A stretch of DNA of 64,000 nucleotides, from positions 1,240,001 through 1,304,000 of the forward strand of contig NC_015138.1 in the NCBI RefSeq assembly GCF_000176855.2. Reading direction: 5' to 3'. A program made the translations under genes and the position numbers. The stretch's first letter is position 1. Each line of letters opens with the position of its first letter. Positions 15,788 through 24,572 of this stretch are shown piece after piece. The notes under the pieces were generated by a model. That model had not been told where the DNA came from and searched no databases. It worked only from the letters and a program-made list of their open reading frames with translations. This DNA is from Paracidovorax avenae ATCC 19860. Its GTDB lineage: Bacteria > Pseudomonadota > Gammaproteobacteria > Burkholderiales > Burkholderiaceae_C.

Positions 15788-16813
15788 TCAGAACCGGTGG
15801 CGGATGCCCACGCCGAAGCTGTTGCCCTTGGTCTGCGCGGTGATGCGGTCGTTCATCAGCATCGCATAGACATCGGTGCGCTTGGACAGGAAGTAGTCGT
15901 AGCCGACGGTGAAGGTCTTGCGGTCGATGTCGGTCTGCGTCATCTCGGTCTTCACCCACTCGACCAGCACCTTGCCCGAGGGGCCGGTGGGGATGGAGGC
16001 GCCGACCTGCATGGTCTTGGCCTTGTTGTCGGTGTTGTCCGCCTTGGACTCGCCATAGCTCAGGAAGGGCTTGACCACCTGGAAGTCGTAGGCGCCCAGC
16101 AGCATCCAGTCCTTCTTGGTCGTGCCCAGGTAGGCGCCCTGGCCGGGGTTGGCGATCTGGTCGCGCTCGTAGAAGCCGGTCACCGTGAGCGGGCCGCCGA
16201 AGTAGAAGAAGTTCGCGCCCACGTTCTTGCGGCTGTTGTTGCCCGCCTGCTCGCCGAACTGGTACTGGATGTTCGCGGAGAAGCCGCCGATCTTCGGCGT
16301 GCTGTACACGATCTGGTTGCTCCAGCCCGTGTCGGCCGGCGTCGTCGCGGCCCAGCCCGTGCCGTTGAACAGGGGAACGTTCATGTGCAGGATCAGCGGC
16401 GAGAACGTGAACGAATCGCCCAGCGGGTTGCCCACCACCGACGGCAGGAAGTTGGGCGCCATCCAGCGGCCCAGCAGTACGGAGCCGAAGTCGCCCGACA
16501 GGCTGACGTTGGCATCGCGGGAGAAGAAGGTATCGCCGGTGAAACGGCCCTGCGTGCCGGTGTCGTTCTGCAGGAACGACGTCAGCTGGAAGCTGGCCTT
16601 CAGGCCGCCGCCCAGGTCTTCCGTGCCCTTGAAGCCGAACCACGAGGTGGTCAGCCCGCCACTGTTGACCACCGAGCGGCGGTTCGCGTCACCGGCCATC
16701 TTCATGGAGCCCACGTAGAGGTCCGACAGCCCGGAGAGCTCCACCGAGCTCTGGGCGTGGGCACCGGCGGCGCACAGCAGGGCAGCGCTCAGCGCGATCA
16801 GGTTTTTTTTCAT
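15788..16813 (-). CDS. Outer-membrane general porin (Omp32-like)
   Basis: A 341-residue Gram-negative porin (16-stranded barrel family). The N-terminal signal peptide MKKNLIALSAALLCAAGAHA is cleaved before QSSVELSG. Barrel features: SSWFGFKGTEDLGGGLKA-like strand, LLGRW, and the C-terminal signature GVGIRHRF ending in Phe, recognised by the BAM complex. A loop-3-like segment (SFTFSPLILHMN) should constrict the pore. ATG 16813 has AGGAG upstream. The leader contains a CT-rich stretch and a CCACGG/CCGTGG palindrome. Specificity is unknown; Omp32-type porins favour anions. Divergent Crp-type regulator at 17036. Confidence 0.94.
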   Translation of the reverse strand: MKKNLIALSAALLCAAGAHAQSSVELSGLSDLYVGSMKMAGDANRRSVVNSGGLTTSWFGFKGTEDLGGGLKASFQLTSFLQNDTGTQGRFTGDTFFSRDANVSLSGDFGSVLLGRWMAPNFLPSVVGNPLGDSFTFSPLILHMNVPLFNGTGWAATTPADTGWSNQIVYSTPKIGGFSANIQYQFGEQAGNNSRKNVGANFFYFGGPLTVTGFYERDQIANPGQGAYLGTTKKDWMLLGAYDFQVVKPFLSYGESKADNTDNKAKTMQVGASIPTGPSGKVLVEWVKTEMTQTDIDRKTFTVGYDYFLSKRTDVYAMLMNDRITAQTKGNSFGVGIRHRF

Positions 16814-16872
16814 AAGACTCCTGTCCACAACGACAAAGACAAACAAAGAGAGAAAGGGATCGGTTGGATGCA

Positions 16873-16888
16873 CCACGGCGGACCGTGG
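16873..16888. promoter_or_regulatory. Palindrome in the porin leader/divergent region
   Basis: CCACGG (16873-16878) and CCGTGG (16883-16888) flank CGGA. It lies 60-75 bases upstream of the porin start. It could be an operator for the divergent regulator or an mRNA-leader hairpin; symmetry alone cannot tell. Confidence 0.3.
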
Positions 16889-17035
16889 AACACGTGCTCG
16901 GGAGGTTGCCATTCGTTACGTGCAATTACCGTGCCGGCAGGATGGGCACTCGCGCATTCCGTCGTGCGAAGGTGCGCGCGGCGCTTTTGACCTCGCTCAA
17001 CACGCCCGGGGCGCGGGCGCGCCACAGTGCGCACC

Positions 17036-17659
17036 ATGTTCCCCATCCCTTCCACCGATCCTTCCGTGCCGTGCGAGGTGGCCCCCGCGGGCCAGGTGCT
17101 GCGCCAGCGCCGCCAGCAGTCCGCTTCGGTGCTGCATCTCGACAGCGGCCGCGTCGTTTTCGGGGTGCGCGAGGAGGGGCTGCTCAGGCACCAGCTCGGT
17201 GCGGTGGAGGGCCCCTTCTGGCTCGATGCCGCATCGGCGCTGCTCGGCCAGCCCTGTCCCGTGGACATGGTGGCGGATTCGCGCGTGCAACTGCGCCGCG
17301 TGCCCCTGGAAGCGTTCCGCAGCGAAGTGGCGCTGCTGCCGGATACGGTGCAGCGCCTGGTGCGCGACATGGCCGCGGGCTACCTGCAGCAGACCGAACT
17401 GGCCGTGAGCCGCCTGGCGCAGGACGCGGAAGCCCGCTGTGCCCAATGGCTGCTGCGCCATGCCGAGCCCGGCGACGGCGGCGCGCTGCGCGTCACCCTC
17501 AGCCAGCGCAAGCGCCTCATCGCCGCGCAGCTCGGCATCGCGCCCGAAACCTTCTCGCGCGTGCTGCGGCACCTGCGCGAGCACGGACTGATTGCCGGCA
17601 CGGGCAATGTGCTCGTGCTTCCCCAGCCGGGCGAGCTGCAGATGGTGGCGGGCGGCTGA
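17036..17659 (+). CDS. Crp/Fnr-family transcriptional regulator
   Basis: A 207-residue regulator with an N-terminal cupin-like domain (about 10-110) and a C-terminal winged helix (about 140-200: RVTLSQRKRLIAAQLGIAPETFSRVLRHLREHGLIAGTGN). The effector domain lacks the Cys cluster of Fnr and the cAMP-binding arginine motif of Crp. It has the hydrophobic and Arg-rich pattern seen in short Crp-like proteins that sense redox or unknown signals. ATG 17036 is chosen; an in-frame GTG at 17027 is possible. A CACAGT box ends 6 bases before the ATG, which may be leaderless. It is divergent from the porin, its most obvious possible target. Confidence 0.88.
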   Translation: MFPIPSTDPSVPCEVAPAGQVLRQRRQQSASVLHLDSGRVVFGVREEGLLRHQLGAVEGPFWLDAASALLGQPCPVDMVADSRVQLRRVPLEAFRSEVALLPDTVQRLVRDMAAGYLQQTELAVSRLAQDAEARCAQWLLRHAEPGDGGALRVTLSQRKRLIAAQLGIAPETFSRVLRHLREHGLIAGTGNVLVLPQPGELQMVAGG

Positions 17660-18023
17660 GATCCGGGCCTGCCCGGGCAGGCAACCCCATTGTCCCGCCG
17701 TTTCCGTCTTGCGCCGAAGGCCCACGCGACCGGTCCGGCGCGCATGCTCCATTGGGGGAAAATCGCGGTATTCAAGATTATTTATTTTCATCCGATTTTT
17801 AATTTCGGGTTATTGTAATTTTATGAACGCCCGGATTTTCCGTGGTGATGCTGCTAATAATAGTCGCGTTATCAACCAACGGATCGCTGATGAAAATCCA
17901 ACCGATTTATTTCGTGACGGGATGGCATGCCGCTCCCCATTCACGGTTTCCCGCGCCGTGCCGCGTCCCGCCTGACTTCCAGCCAGCGCCCCTTCCTCGC
18001 GGGGGAATATGGAAGGGGCTTGA
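17660..18023. other. 364-bp AT-rich leader upstream of the oxygenase operon
   Basis: Between 17760 and 17920 the composition falls far below the window average (long A/T runs), making it the most AT-rich stretch seen here. CCGATTT...ATTTCG occurs at 17792-17806 and again at 17902-17913 as a loose direct repeat. A 50-codon open frame (17823-17975, MNARIFRGDAANNSRVIN...) lacks a good Shine-Dalgarno and is probably not a gene, although its position before a modifying oxygenase is noted. The composition would suit H-NS binding. Confidence 0.5.
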
Positions 18024-19073
18024 ATGAATATTCTGGAAGAATTGAATATTCCCATGGCGGGTTCGCCACATGTCCGGTATGCCGGGCCCGGCCGGCGGAT
18101 TCCCGTGGTCAGCCTGGCCCCGCTGCGCACGCGTGATGCAGTGAAGAAGCGGGAACTGGCGCTGGCGCTCGGCGGGGTATGCCGGGAATTCGGCTACTTC
18201 TGTGTCGAAGAACATGGCATACCCGCGGATCTTCTGCACTCCGCGCAGGACGCCGTCCAGGCGTTCTTCGACCTACCCCATGCGGAGAAGATGTCCATCG
18301 AGCTCTCGCGGTCGCCCTACCACCGCGGATACGTGCCCCCGGGCGAGGAAACCGCCTATGGCAGCACCGTCCAGGACATCAAGGAGGCCTTCGACATGGC
18401 GCTGGAGCTGGGGCCCGACGATCCCGATGTCCGTGCCGGCAAGTTCTTCCACGGGCCCAATGCCTGGCCGGCGGCGCAGCCGCTGCTGCGGCCCACGCTG
18501 TCCTGGCTCTACCGCGAGTGGCTCGCGATGTGCGGCGACATCAGCGAACTGTTCGCGATCGCGCTCGGCCTGTCCAACACCTACTTCGCCGAGCGCACGC
18601 TCAAGCCGCTCGCGCAATTGCGTGCCGCGCGCTATCCGCAGCAGCCCGCGGGCGGCAACCCACAGGCGATCGGCTGCGGCGAGCACACGGACTACGGCAT
18701 CCTCACGGTGATCTGGCAGATGGACGAGGAGGGCCTCGAAGTCTGCGACCCGGCCGGCCGCTGGACCCGCGTGCCGCGCGTGCCGGGCACCTTCCTCTGC
18801 CTGCTCGGCAACGTGACGGGCATCTGGACAAATGACCACTGGCGCGCCACGCCGCACCGCGTGGTGAACGTGTCCGGGAACGTGCGCCATTCGCTCAACT
18901 TCTTCTTCGACCCCGACCACGACTGCGTGGTCGAGCCGCTGGCGCAGTTCGTCACGGAAACGAAGCCCGCGCGCTATGCGCCCGTCACCATGGGCGCCCA
19001 CCTGGCGCGCAACTTCGACGGGGTATTCGCCTACCGCAAGCCGTCCCCCGCCGAGGCGGGGCAGGCGGCATGA
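18024..19073 (+). CDS. 2-Oxoglutarate/Fe(II)-dependent oxygenase, isopenicillin N synthase family
   Basis: A 349-residue non-heme iron oxygenase. An N-terminal DIOX_N domain (about 24-140, IPVVSLAPL and FGYFCVEEHGIPADLL) precedes the jelly-roll core. The iron triad is visible: His221 and Asp223 in GEHTDYGILT, His278 in ATPHRVVN. The 2-oxoglutarate-binding R-x-S is Arg288-x-Ser290 in VRHSLNFFFDP. This family hydroxylates, desaturates or cyclises small molecules; the substrate cannot be told. Start ATG 18024 has GAAGGGG upstream. Its stop overlaps a possible start of the following FAD oxidase gene, so the two are one operon. The AT-rich leader suggests silencing or transfer. Confidence 0.9.
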   Translation: MNILEELNIPMAGSPHVRYAGPGRRIPVVSLAPLRTRDAVKKRELALALGGVCREFGYFCVEEHGIPADLLHSAQDAVQAFFDLPHAEKMSIELSRSPYHRGYVPPGEETAYGSTVQDIKEAFDMALELGPDDPDVRAGKFFHGPNAWPAAQPLLRPTLSWLYREWLAMCGDISELFAIALGLSNTYFAERTLKPLAQLRAARYPQQPAGGNPQAIGCGEHTDYGILTVIWQMDEEGLEVCDPAGRWTRVPRVPGTFLCLLGNVTGIWTNDHWRATPHRVVNVSGNVRHSLNFFFDPDHDCVVEPLAQFVTETKPARYAPVTMGAHLARNFDGVFAYRKPSPAEAGQAA

Positions 19074-19090
19074 ACAGGAAAGTCCAACGC

Positions 19091-20563
19091 ATGAAAGACG
19101 GCATGAAGAACATTCTGGTGATCGGCGGCGGCGTGGTGGGCCTGGCCACCGCGATGGAACTGAACGGCAGTGGCGCGAACGTGGTCCATGCCTACCCCCG
19201 CGAGGGCGATGCGCTTTCCGCTTCCCGCGCCGCCGGCGCGATGCTCGGCGCCTTCGGCGAAATGTCCGCCGACGACGGCCCCGAGGAGATGGAAGAGTTC
19301 GACTTCCGGCTGGCCGCGCAGCGCTACTACCCGCAGTGGCTGGCGCGCCTGCGGGAGGAAGCGGCCGTGCCCGTCTCCCAGGTCGAGGGCACGGTGATCA
19401 TCGCGAACAACCTGGGGGCGCGGGACCGCGACGGCATCCGCCGCATGCACGCGGAGGCCGCGCGCCGCGGCGAGCCCGCCGAGTGGATCGAGCCGGGCGA
19501 TGTGCCTGGCCTGAAGCCGAGCCCGGTCCACGCGCCGGCCTTGTGCCTCTACCTGAAGAACGAGCACGCGGTGCATTCCGGTGAACTGCTCGACGCGATG
19601 GCGGCAGTGCTCTCGCGGCGGCCGCACTACCACCATCGCGACGCGCGCGTGCTGGAGGTGCAGCCCGAGGGGCGTGCCTGGAAGGCGACGCTCTCGGACG
19701 GCAGCGTGCAGCAGGTGGATGCCGTAGTGCTGGCCAACGGCTCGCGCTCGCTCGAGTGCCTGCCTCCGGGACTGGCGGAGGACGCCGCGCTACCTGCGCT
19801 GAGCTTCGGCAAGGGTGTTTCCTGCCTCATCAGCGAGGCGCCGTCGGTGGCCCACACCATCCGCACTCCGAACCGCACGTTCGCCTGCGGGATCCACCTG
19901 GTGCCCCGGCCCGGTACCGGCATCCTGTATGTCGGAGCCACCAACTTCACGGGCGTGGACGAGGAGGCCGAGGCCAAGGTGCAGCCGGGCGAACTGCACG
20001 GCCTGTTCGACGAGGCCATCCACCAGATCAACACCGATATCCGCACGAGCCGCATCGAGCAGATCCGCGTGGGCTTCCGGCCCATCGCCGCCTTCAAGCG
20101 GCCCCTGGTGGGCAGGACCCGGCTGCCGGATCTCTACATCGCGACCGGCACCTACCGCAACGGCGTGCTGATGGCCCCCCTGGTGGCGGCGATGATCGCC
20201 GCGGAGCTGGGCCTGCGCGCAGCGCCCTACCAGGGCAATCCGTTCTCCGTGCTGGAAGATGCTCAGCGGCCGGCGGGCTGGGACATCGACCGCCTGCTCG
20301 ACGTCGGCGTGCGCGACCTGGTGGCGTTCCTGCAGGAGCCGCGCAGCCCACTGCCCTACAGCCGTGCGCGGGAACTCGAGGCGTACCTGCGCAGCCTGCT
20401 GCAGGCCGCCGTGCGCAACGATGCAGGAGCCTCGTCCGACTCCCTGCACGCGATGATCCAGGCCCGGCTGAAAGAGGCCCCGTTCAACGAGACGGTGCAC
20501 AAGCTCTTCTACGAGATCGGGGACCGGGAGCAGCGGCCTGCGCTCCAGCCCGCCGAGGCCTGA
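19091..20563 (+). CDS. FAD-dependent amino-acid/amine oxidase (DAO family)
   Basis: A 490-residue flavoprotein of the DAO/ThiO/glycine-oxidase fold. The N-terminal Rossmann motif is ILVIGGGVVGLATAMEL (8-24); SRAAGAMLGAFGE is the usual second FAD contact, and the C-terminal ATGTYRNGVLMAPLVAAMIAAEL closes the FAD domain. An extra C-terminal segment of about 100 residues follows the family core. ATG 19091 has AGGAAAG at a good distance; ATG 19070, overlapping the upstream stop, is the alternative (497 residues). Coupled to the 2OG oxygenase, it may oxidise the product or precursor of that enzyme, most likely an amino acid or secondary amine. No transporter or other pathway gene is attached. Confidence 0.88.
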   Translation: MKDGMKNILVIGGGVVGLATAMELNGSGANVVHAYPREGDALSASRAAGAMLGAFGEMSADDGPEEMEEFDFRLAAQRYYPQWLARLREEAAVPVSQVEGTVIIANNLGARDRDGIRRMHAEAARRGEPAEWIEPGDVPGLKPSPVHAPALCLYLKNEHAVHSGELLDAMAAVLSRRPHYHHRDARVLEVQPEGRAWKATLSDGSVQQVDAVVLANGSRSLECLPPGLAEDAALPALSFGKGVSCLISEAPSVAHTIRTPNRTFACGIHLVPRPGTGILYVGATNFTGVDEEAEAKVQPGELHGLFDEAIHQINTDIRTSRIEQIRVGFRPIAAFKRPLVGRTRLPDLYIATGTYRNGVLMAPLVAAMIAAELGLRAAPYQGNPFSVLEDAQRPAGWDIDRLLDVGVRDLVAFLQEPRSPLPYSRARELEAYLRSLLQAAVRNDAGASSDSLHAMIQARLKEAPFNETVHKLFYEIGDREQRPALQPAEA

Positions 20564-20760
20564 AGACGGGACGCCATCGGGGTTCTCCCGGGGCCGCCCC
20601 CCGGGGTTCTACCCAAAGCCGTCCGGCAGAGCGCTGCGTATATTCGTTTGCAAGGGCCCGGCCTGTCCCGGGCGTGCATCCCTGCAACGAACCAACCGCT
20701 CTGCATGTCCCGTTGTTCCCGCCGTTCCCGGCCGAAGCCCGCGCAGAGCGTGGGGCGCAC

Positions 20761-22983
20761 ATGAGCGCGCCGCCCGCTCCGCCGGCGGCCGGGCGCGGCC
20801 GGCTGCGTGCCTTCGCCACGGTGCATGACGGGCGCGAGGCGCACTGGCACATGCCCGGCCCGCTGGTGCTGCGCTTGATCGCCGCCGCCGTGGTGGCCGT
20901 GCTGCTGGCCGGAGGACTGGCCGCCTGGCTCGTGGCGCGCTCTGCCCAGCACGAGGCGCTGGAGCGGCTCATGGAGCGCCAGACCGACGAGGTCGAGGCG
21001 GTCGCGCTGCTGCTGTCCAGCAAGATCGAGCAGAACCAGCGCGTGCTGGCCACGCTGGCCGAGAGCATTCCCACGCCACTGCCCGACTCTCCGGGTGCGC
21101 TCGACGCCCTGCTGGGCCAGCGGCTGCCCGCGGCGCGCTTCTTCGACGCCCTGCAGATCGCGCGGCAGGACGGCAGCCTCGGCCTGTACTGGCAGAACGG
21201 CAGGCTGCATCCCGGCGCGCAACTCGATCCTGCCGAGCGCGACCAGCTGCGGCGCACGCTGTTGGAGGGCAAGCCGCTCGTGTCCGGCGTGATCGGCAAC
21301 GGTCCCGCCGACGCGCGCATCATGTTCAGCCTGCCGCTGCGCGCGGCCGAGGACGGCGGGGTGCAGGGCGCGCTCGCGGGCACGCTGCGGCTGCAGTCGC
21401 AGGGCCTGCTGCCGCCGTCGATGGCGCTGCCGGCACGGGCCGGCTCGACGCTGGTGGTCTTCTCGCGCGACGGCGCCATTCTCGCGCACCCGGACCCGGC
21501 CCGCGTGCTCGGGCTGGTGCGCAACGAGACCGGGCTGTCGCAGGTGTACGAGCGGGCGCTGCAGGGCGGGCAGGCAGCGGTGGCGGGGCGCGGATTCTCG
21601 GAAGTGGTGGCCGGGCAGGTCGTGAGCGTCGCGGGCGTGCCGCTGCCCCAGTGGCTGGTCGCGCGCGTGAGCGATGCACGCGCCTCGGATCTGGACCTGC
21701 TGGCCGGCGGCGGCCAGCGCGGCCTGGGGCGCGCGGCGGCCGCCACGGCCTGCGCGGCGCTGCTCGCGGCCATTGCCATCGCCGTGCTGGCCCAGCCCCT
21801 GACGCGGCTGTGCCGGCGCGTGGCGCGCGCCCATCCCACCGGCATGGCCGACGACGCGCCCTGGCCGGCAGGGGCCGGCGAGGTGGATGACCTCGCGCAG
21901 GTCTGCCGCGCGCTGGTGGACGATTGCCGCCTGGCCCAGCACCGCGCAGGCGTGCTGCAGGACCAGTTCCAGGCCGTGCTGGACCACGCACCCGCCGGCA
22001 TCGTCATCACCCGTGCCGGGCAGGTGGTGGTGGTCGGGCTGGAGGCCTGCCGCCTGCTCGGCTACGAGCCGCATGAACTGCAAGGGCAGCCTGCGCGGGT
22101 GCTCTACGCGAGCGATGCGGCCTATGCCGAACTGGGCCGGCGCGTGCGCGCCGAGTTCGCTGCGCACGGTGCCTTCGACGGCGATGTCTGCTTCGTCCGC
22201 AAGGACGGCGGCGCGGTCTGGGCACGGGTGCTCGGCCGGGCCGTGCGCGATGGCGCCGTGGCGGAAGGGGGCGGCACCGTGTGGATGCTGGAGGACCTGA
22301 CGGCGGCGCGCGAGGCGCGGCGCCAGCAGGACTGGCCCGCGGGGCATGATCCCCTCACGCAACTCGCCAACCGCGAAGCATTCCAGCAGCGCCTGCACGC
22401 CCTGCTGGCGAACCATGCGAAACGCTCCATGATGGTGCGACCATTGATCCGAAATGGTGCATTGCCTCCGGATTCCCTGCAGGAGCCTTCCGGCCGTGCG
22501 GAGGCAGTGGCACCACCTGCCGCACCAGAATCGGGCGTGCTGCTGTTCCTGGACCTCGACCATTTCACGGTGGTGAACGCGATCGCCGGGCACGATGCGG
22601 GCGACGACGTGCTGCGCCACGTGGGCCGGCTCATCGAGACGCAGGTGCGGCATGTCGGGTGGGCCGCGCGGCTGGGCGGGGACGAGTTCGCGGTGGTGCT
22701 GCCCGGCTGCGCCCTGCCGCGCGGCCTGGCGATCGCCACCCAGCTCTGCGCGGCCGTGCATGCCTGGGAGCCGGCCTATGCCGGCCGCACGTACACGCTG
22801 GGCGTGAGCATCGGGCTCGTGCCGCTGGATGGGGACGCCTACGACGTGCCCACCGTGCTGCATGCAGCCGACATGGCCTGCTACGAGGCCAAGCGCGCGG
22901 GCCGAAACCGCGTCGAAGTGCGGTGGCTGCGGCCCGAACACCCGCACGAAAGCACGCCGGCGGACGGCAGCGTGCAGGCCTGA
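20761..22983 (+). CDS. Membrane diguanylate cyclase with extracellular sensor and PAS domain
   Basis: A 740-residue sensor. Transmembrane helix 1 (about 35-60), periplasmic dCache-like domain (about 60-300, with DALQIARQDGSLGLYW and RVLGLVRNETGL), helix 2 (about 322-345), a PAS domain (about 395-515, QFQAVLDHAPAGIVI and LLGYEPHEL) and a C-terminal GGDEF domain. The catalytic motif is intact (RLGGDEFAVVLPG, about residue 640), as are LDLDHFTVVNAIAGHDAGDDVL and AADMACYEAKRAGRN. The upstream RxxD inhibitory site is not evident. The GGDEF domain carries an unusual Ser/Pro-rich insertion (about 555-595) between the first helix and the LDLDHF strand. Probably synthesises c-di-GMP at the membrane. 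Confidence 0.9.
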   Translation: MSAPPAPPAAGRGRLRAFATVHDGREAHWHMPGPLVLRLIAAAVVAVLLAGGLAAWLVARSAQHEALERLMERQTDEVEAVALLLSSKIEQNQRVLATLAESIPTPLPDSPGALDALLGQRLPAARFFDALQIARQDGSLGLYWQNGRLHPGAQLDPAERDQLRRTLLEGKPLVSGVIGNGPADARIMFSLPLRAAEDGGVQGALAGTLRLQSQGLLPPSMALPARAGSTLVVFSRDGAILAHPDPARVLGLVRNETGLSQVYERALQGGQAAVAGRGFSEVVAGQVVSVAGVPLPQWLVARVSDARASDLDLLAGGGQRGLGRAAAATACAALLAAIAIAVLAQPLTRLCRRVARAHPTGMADDAPWPAGAGEVDDLAQVCRALVDDCRLAQHRAGVLQDQFQAVLDHAPAGIVITRAGQVVVVGLEACRLLGYEPHELQGQPARVLYASDAAYAELGRRVRAEFAAHGAFDGDVCFVRKDGGAVWARVLGRAVRDGAVAEGGGTVWMLEDLTAAREARRQQDWPAGHDPLTQLANREAFQQRLHALLANHAKRSMMVRPLIRNGALPPDSLQEPSGRAEAVAPPAAPESGVLLFLDLDHFTVVNAIAGHDAGDDVLRHVGRLIETQVRHVGWAARLGGDEFAVVLPGCALPRGLAIATQLCAAVHAWEPAYAGRTYTLGVSIGLVPLDGDAYDVPTVLHAADMACYEAKRAGRNRVEVRWLRPEHPHESTPADGSVQA

Positions 22984-23026
22984 CCGGGGCACTGCAGCGG
23001 GAATTGCCGAGCCTTACCGCGGAGCA

Positions 23027-23046
23027 GCCGTCTTGTCCATGACGGC
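23027..23046 (+). terminator. Weak hairpin after the diguanylate cyclase gene
   Basis: GCCGTC (23027-23032) pairs with GACGGC (23041-23046), 44 bases after the stop codon. A second small hairpin with a TTCG loop (TGTTC/GAACA) follows near 23057-23070. There is no T tract, so termination is uncertain. Confidence 0.3.
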
Positions 23047-23207
23047 CGTGGAAACATTCTGTTCTTCGGAACACGGGCGGCTGCGGCATCGGCAACGGCG
23101 GCTCCGTCGGGCATAGTGCGTGCCGCACGCCGGGCGCCCGTTCCGGCGCTTCCAGGGAGCCGGCGGCACCGCTGCCGCGGCGTGCGCCACAGGGAGGAAT
23201 CAAGAGA

Positions 23208-23870
23208 ATGTCGCTTGCGTACTGGCTTCGGGAGGAGCCTGCAGAGCCCGTCGAGGAGGGCCGTATCCAGCATGGGCCGGGGAAGGGGTTGCCCAAGCTG
23301 GTTTTTCAGAGTCTGGATGCTTCCAGGACCATCGTGAAAAAAATCGCGACCGTGGACCGGGTGCGGAGAAAAATCATCCTGATCCAGCCTTCGGACAAGG
23401 CTCTGTACCTGTCTGGCCTGAGAGAAAGAGGCGTTCCGGGATACGTTTACATTTTTGCCCACGCACGGTCGAACAGCCTTCAAGGGGTAACGCGGCAGGA
23501 CATCATCGTGGATCTCATCCACCGCAGCGGAATATGGCATGGGCAGCCACTCATGATCGATGCATGCAATGCCGGCGCTGAGCCGGACGGTATTGCGAGT
23601 TCCCTTGCATTGGCACTGCGCACATTCGTCACAGCTCCGACCACGACCACTTGGAACTACGCCATGGGCGGCTCGGCGATCGGTCAGGGCGCTTTCGAGA
23701 AGCTGCCGGGCGTACTGGCTGGACTGCCTTTTCCGGATTTGTTCCGTCCCGGGCGCTGGCGTACCTGGGGGCCGGATGGGAAGCCAATTGCCATCACTCG
23801 GACCTCTCCGCGTGACGGGGGCGAACTCGTCAAGGGTCCGCTGGCAGATGTGTTGATGAAAAAACCATGA
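23208..23870 (+). CDS. Putative caspase-like cysteine peptidase
   Basis: A 220-residue protein of unknown family. A central segment looks like a caspase/CHAT/C80-type fold: hydrophobic strand GYVYIFAHA ending at His85, then strand LMIDACNAG with Cys120 in the characteristic [IL]-x-A-C-x-[AS]-G setting. The His/Cys spacing (35 residues) and strand order suit a caspase-like dyad, although the usual Gly after His is replaced by Ala. No signal peptide or transmembrane helix is seen. Base composition is less GC-rich than flanking genes, suggesting transfer. The start has AGGGAGG upstream. The stop overlaps the next gene by 4 bases, so the products are coupled. Possible toxin/effector; function is inferred only. 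Confidence 0.6.
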   Translation: MSLAYWLREEPAEPVEEGRIQHGPGKGLPKLVFQSLDASRTIVKKIATVDRVRRKIILIQPSDKALYLSGLRERGVPGYVYIFAHARSNSLQGVTRQDIIVDLIHRSGIWHGQPLMIDACNAGAEPDGIASSLALALRTFVTAPTTTTWNYAMGGSAIGQGAFEKLPGVLAGLPFPDLFRPGRWRTWGPDGKPIAITRTSPRDGGELVKGPLADVLMKKP

Positions 23871-24571
23871 CGATGTTCCTCTGGTGGAGGAAGTCCTCCC
23901 TGGCTGCCAAACTGCTCCTGGCCTTGCTCATGCTGGCAGGCGGCTGGACGGCATGGTGGTGGGCCGACAGCGCGCGTTGTGATCGCCAGGACGAATTCAC
24001 CTTGCGTGGCATTTGCCTGATCCAGATCCGTGACAGTGCCGAGCAGGGCGAGGTGCTGGCCCAGTGGATCTACGGCAATTATCTCGAAGGGGAGGACCGG
24101 AAGCAGGAGGGGAATGGCTGGCAGCTTCGCGCCATGCACGGCGCCAGGAAAGGGGTTGAGCTGCACGACAACATGATCGGCTACTGCGACCGTGTCCCCG
24201 GCTTCGAGGCACGCACGGTCGAAGCCATCATGCAGCGCGTGGCGGCGGACAGCCCCGATGCCCACCTGCGGCTGCTGCAGCTCCACACCTACCCGCGCTG
24301 CGGCGCGTTCGACCTGGACAAGGCCGCGGCACAGATTCCGCTGCTTACCCAGTGCGCCCATCTCTCGCTGGCGCACTACCTGCGGGCGGCCCGGGACACC
24401 GGCCACCGCGTCGCTCCTGCAACGCGGCAGGCCATCCGGTCGAACATGGCGCTGTGCGCGCATGAGGTCGCCCATCCACCGCCCATCGCCGATACGGTCC
24501 GCGAGTTCATGCCGGTGCGCCAGGCGGACCTGGATGCGCTGTCGCGCGAGCTGGATGCGCTGGACCGCTGA
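23867..24571 (+). CDS. Membrane-anchored Cys-rich protein, candidate partner/immunity protein
   Basis: A 234-residue protein with one N-terminal transmembrane helix (about 12-32, LAAKLLLALLMLAGGWTAWWW) and a predicted periplasmic domain of about 200 residues. It contains about six cysteines (Cys38, Cys50 and later copies in GYCDRV, YPRCGAF, LTQCAHL, MALCAHEV), consistent with disulfides. The early part, QGEVLAQWIYGNYLEGEDRK, hints at a Sel1/TPR-like helical repeat, but I assign no family. It overlaps the caspase-like gene by ATGA and is followed 1 base later by a shorter paralogue. The coupled arrangement is what toxin-immunity pairs often show, but this role is unproven. Confidence 0.65.
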   Translation: MTMFLWWRKSSLAAKLLLALLMLAGGWTAWWWADSARCDRQDEFTLRGICLIQIRDSAEQGEVLAQWIYGNYLEGEDRKQEGNGWQLRAMHGARKGVELHDNMIGYCDRVPGFEARTVEAIMQRVAADSPDAHLRLLQLHTYPRCGAFDLDKAAAQIPLLTQCAHLSLAHYLRAARDTGHRVAPATRQAIRSNMALCAHEVAHPPPIADTVREFMPVRQADLDALSRELDALDR

Positions 24572-24572
24572 C

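Noticed and set aside
17842..18027. Hydrophobic 61-codon frame ending across the oxygenase start
   Set aside because: No Shine-Dalgarno and no conserved features; half of it lies in the AT-rich non-coding leader.
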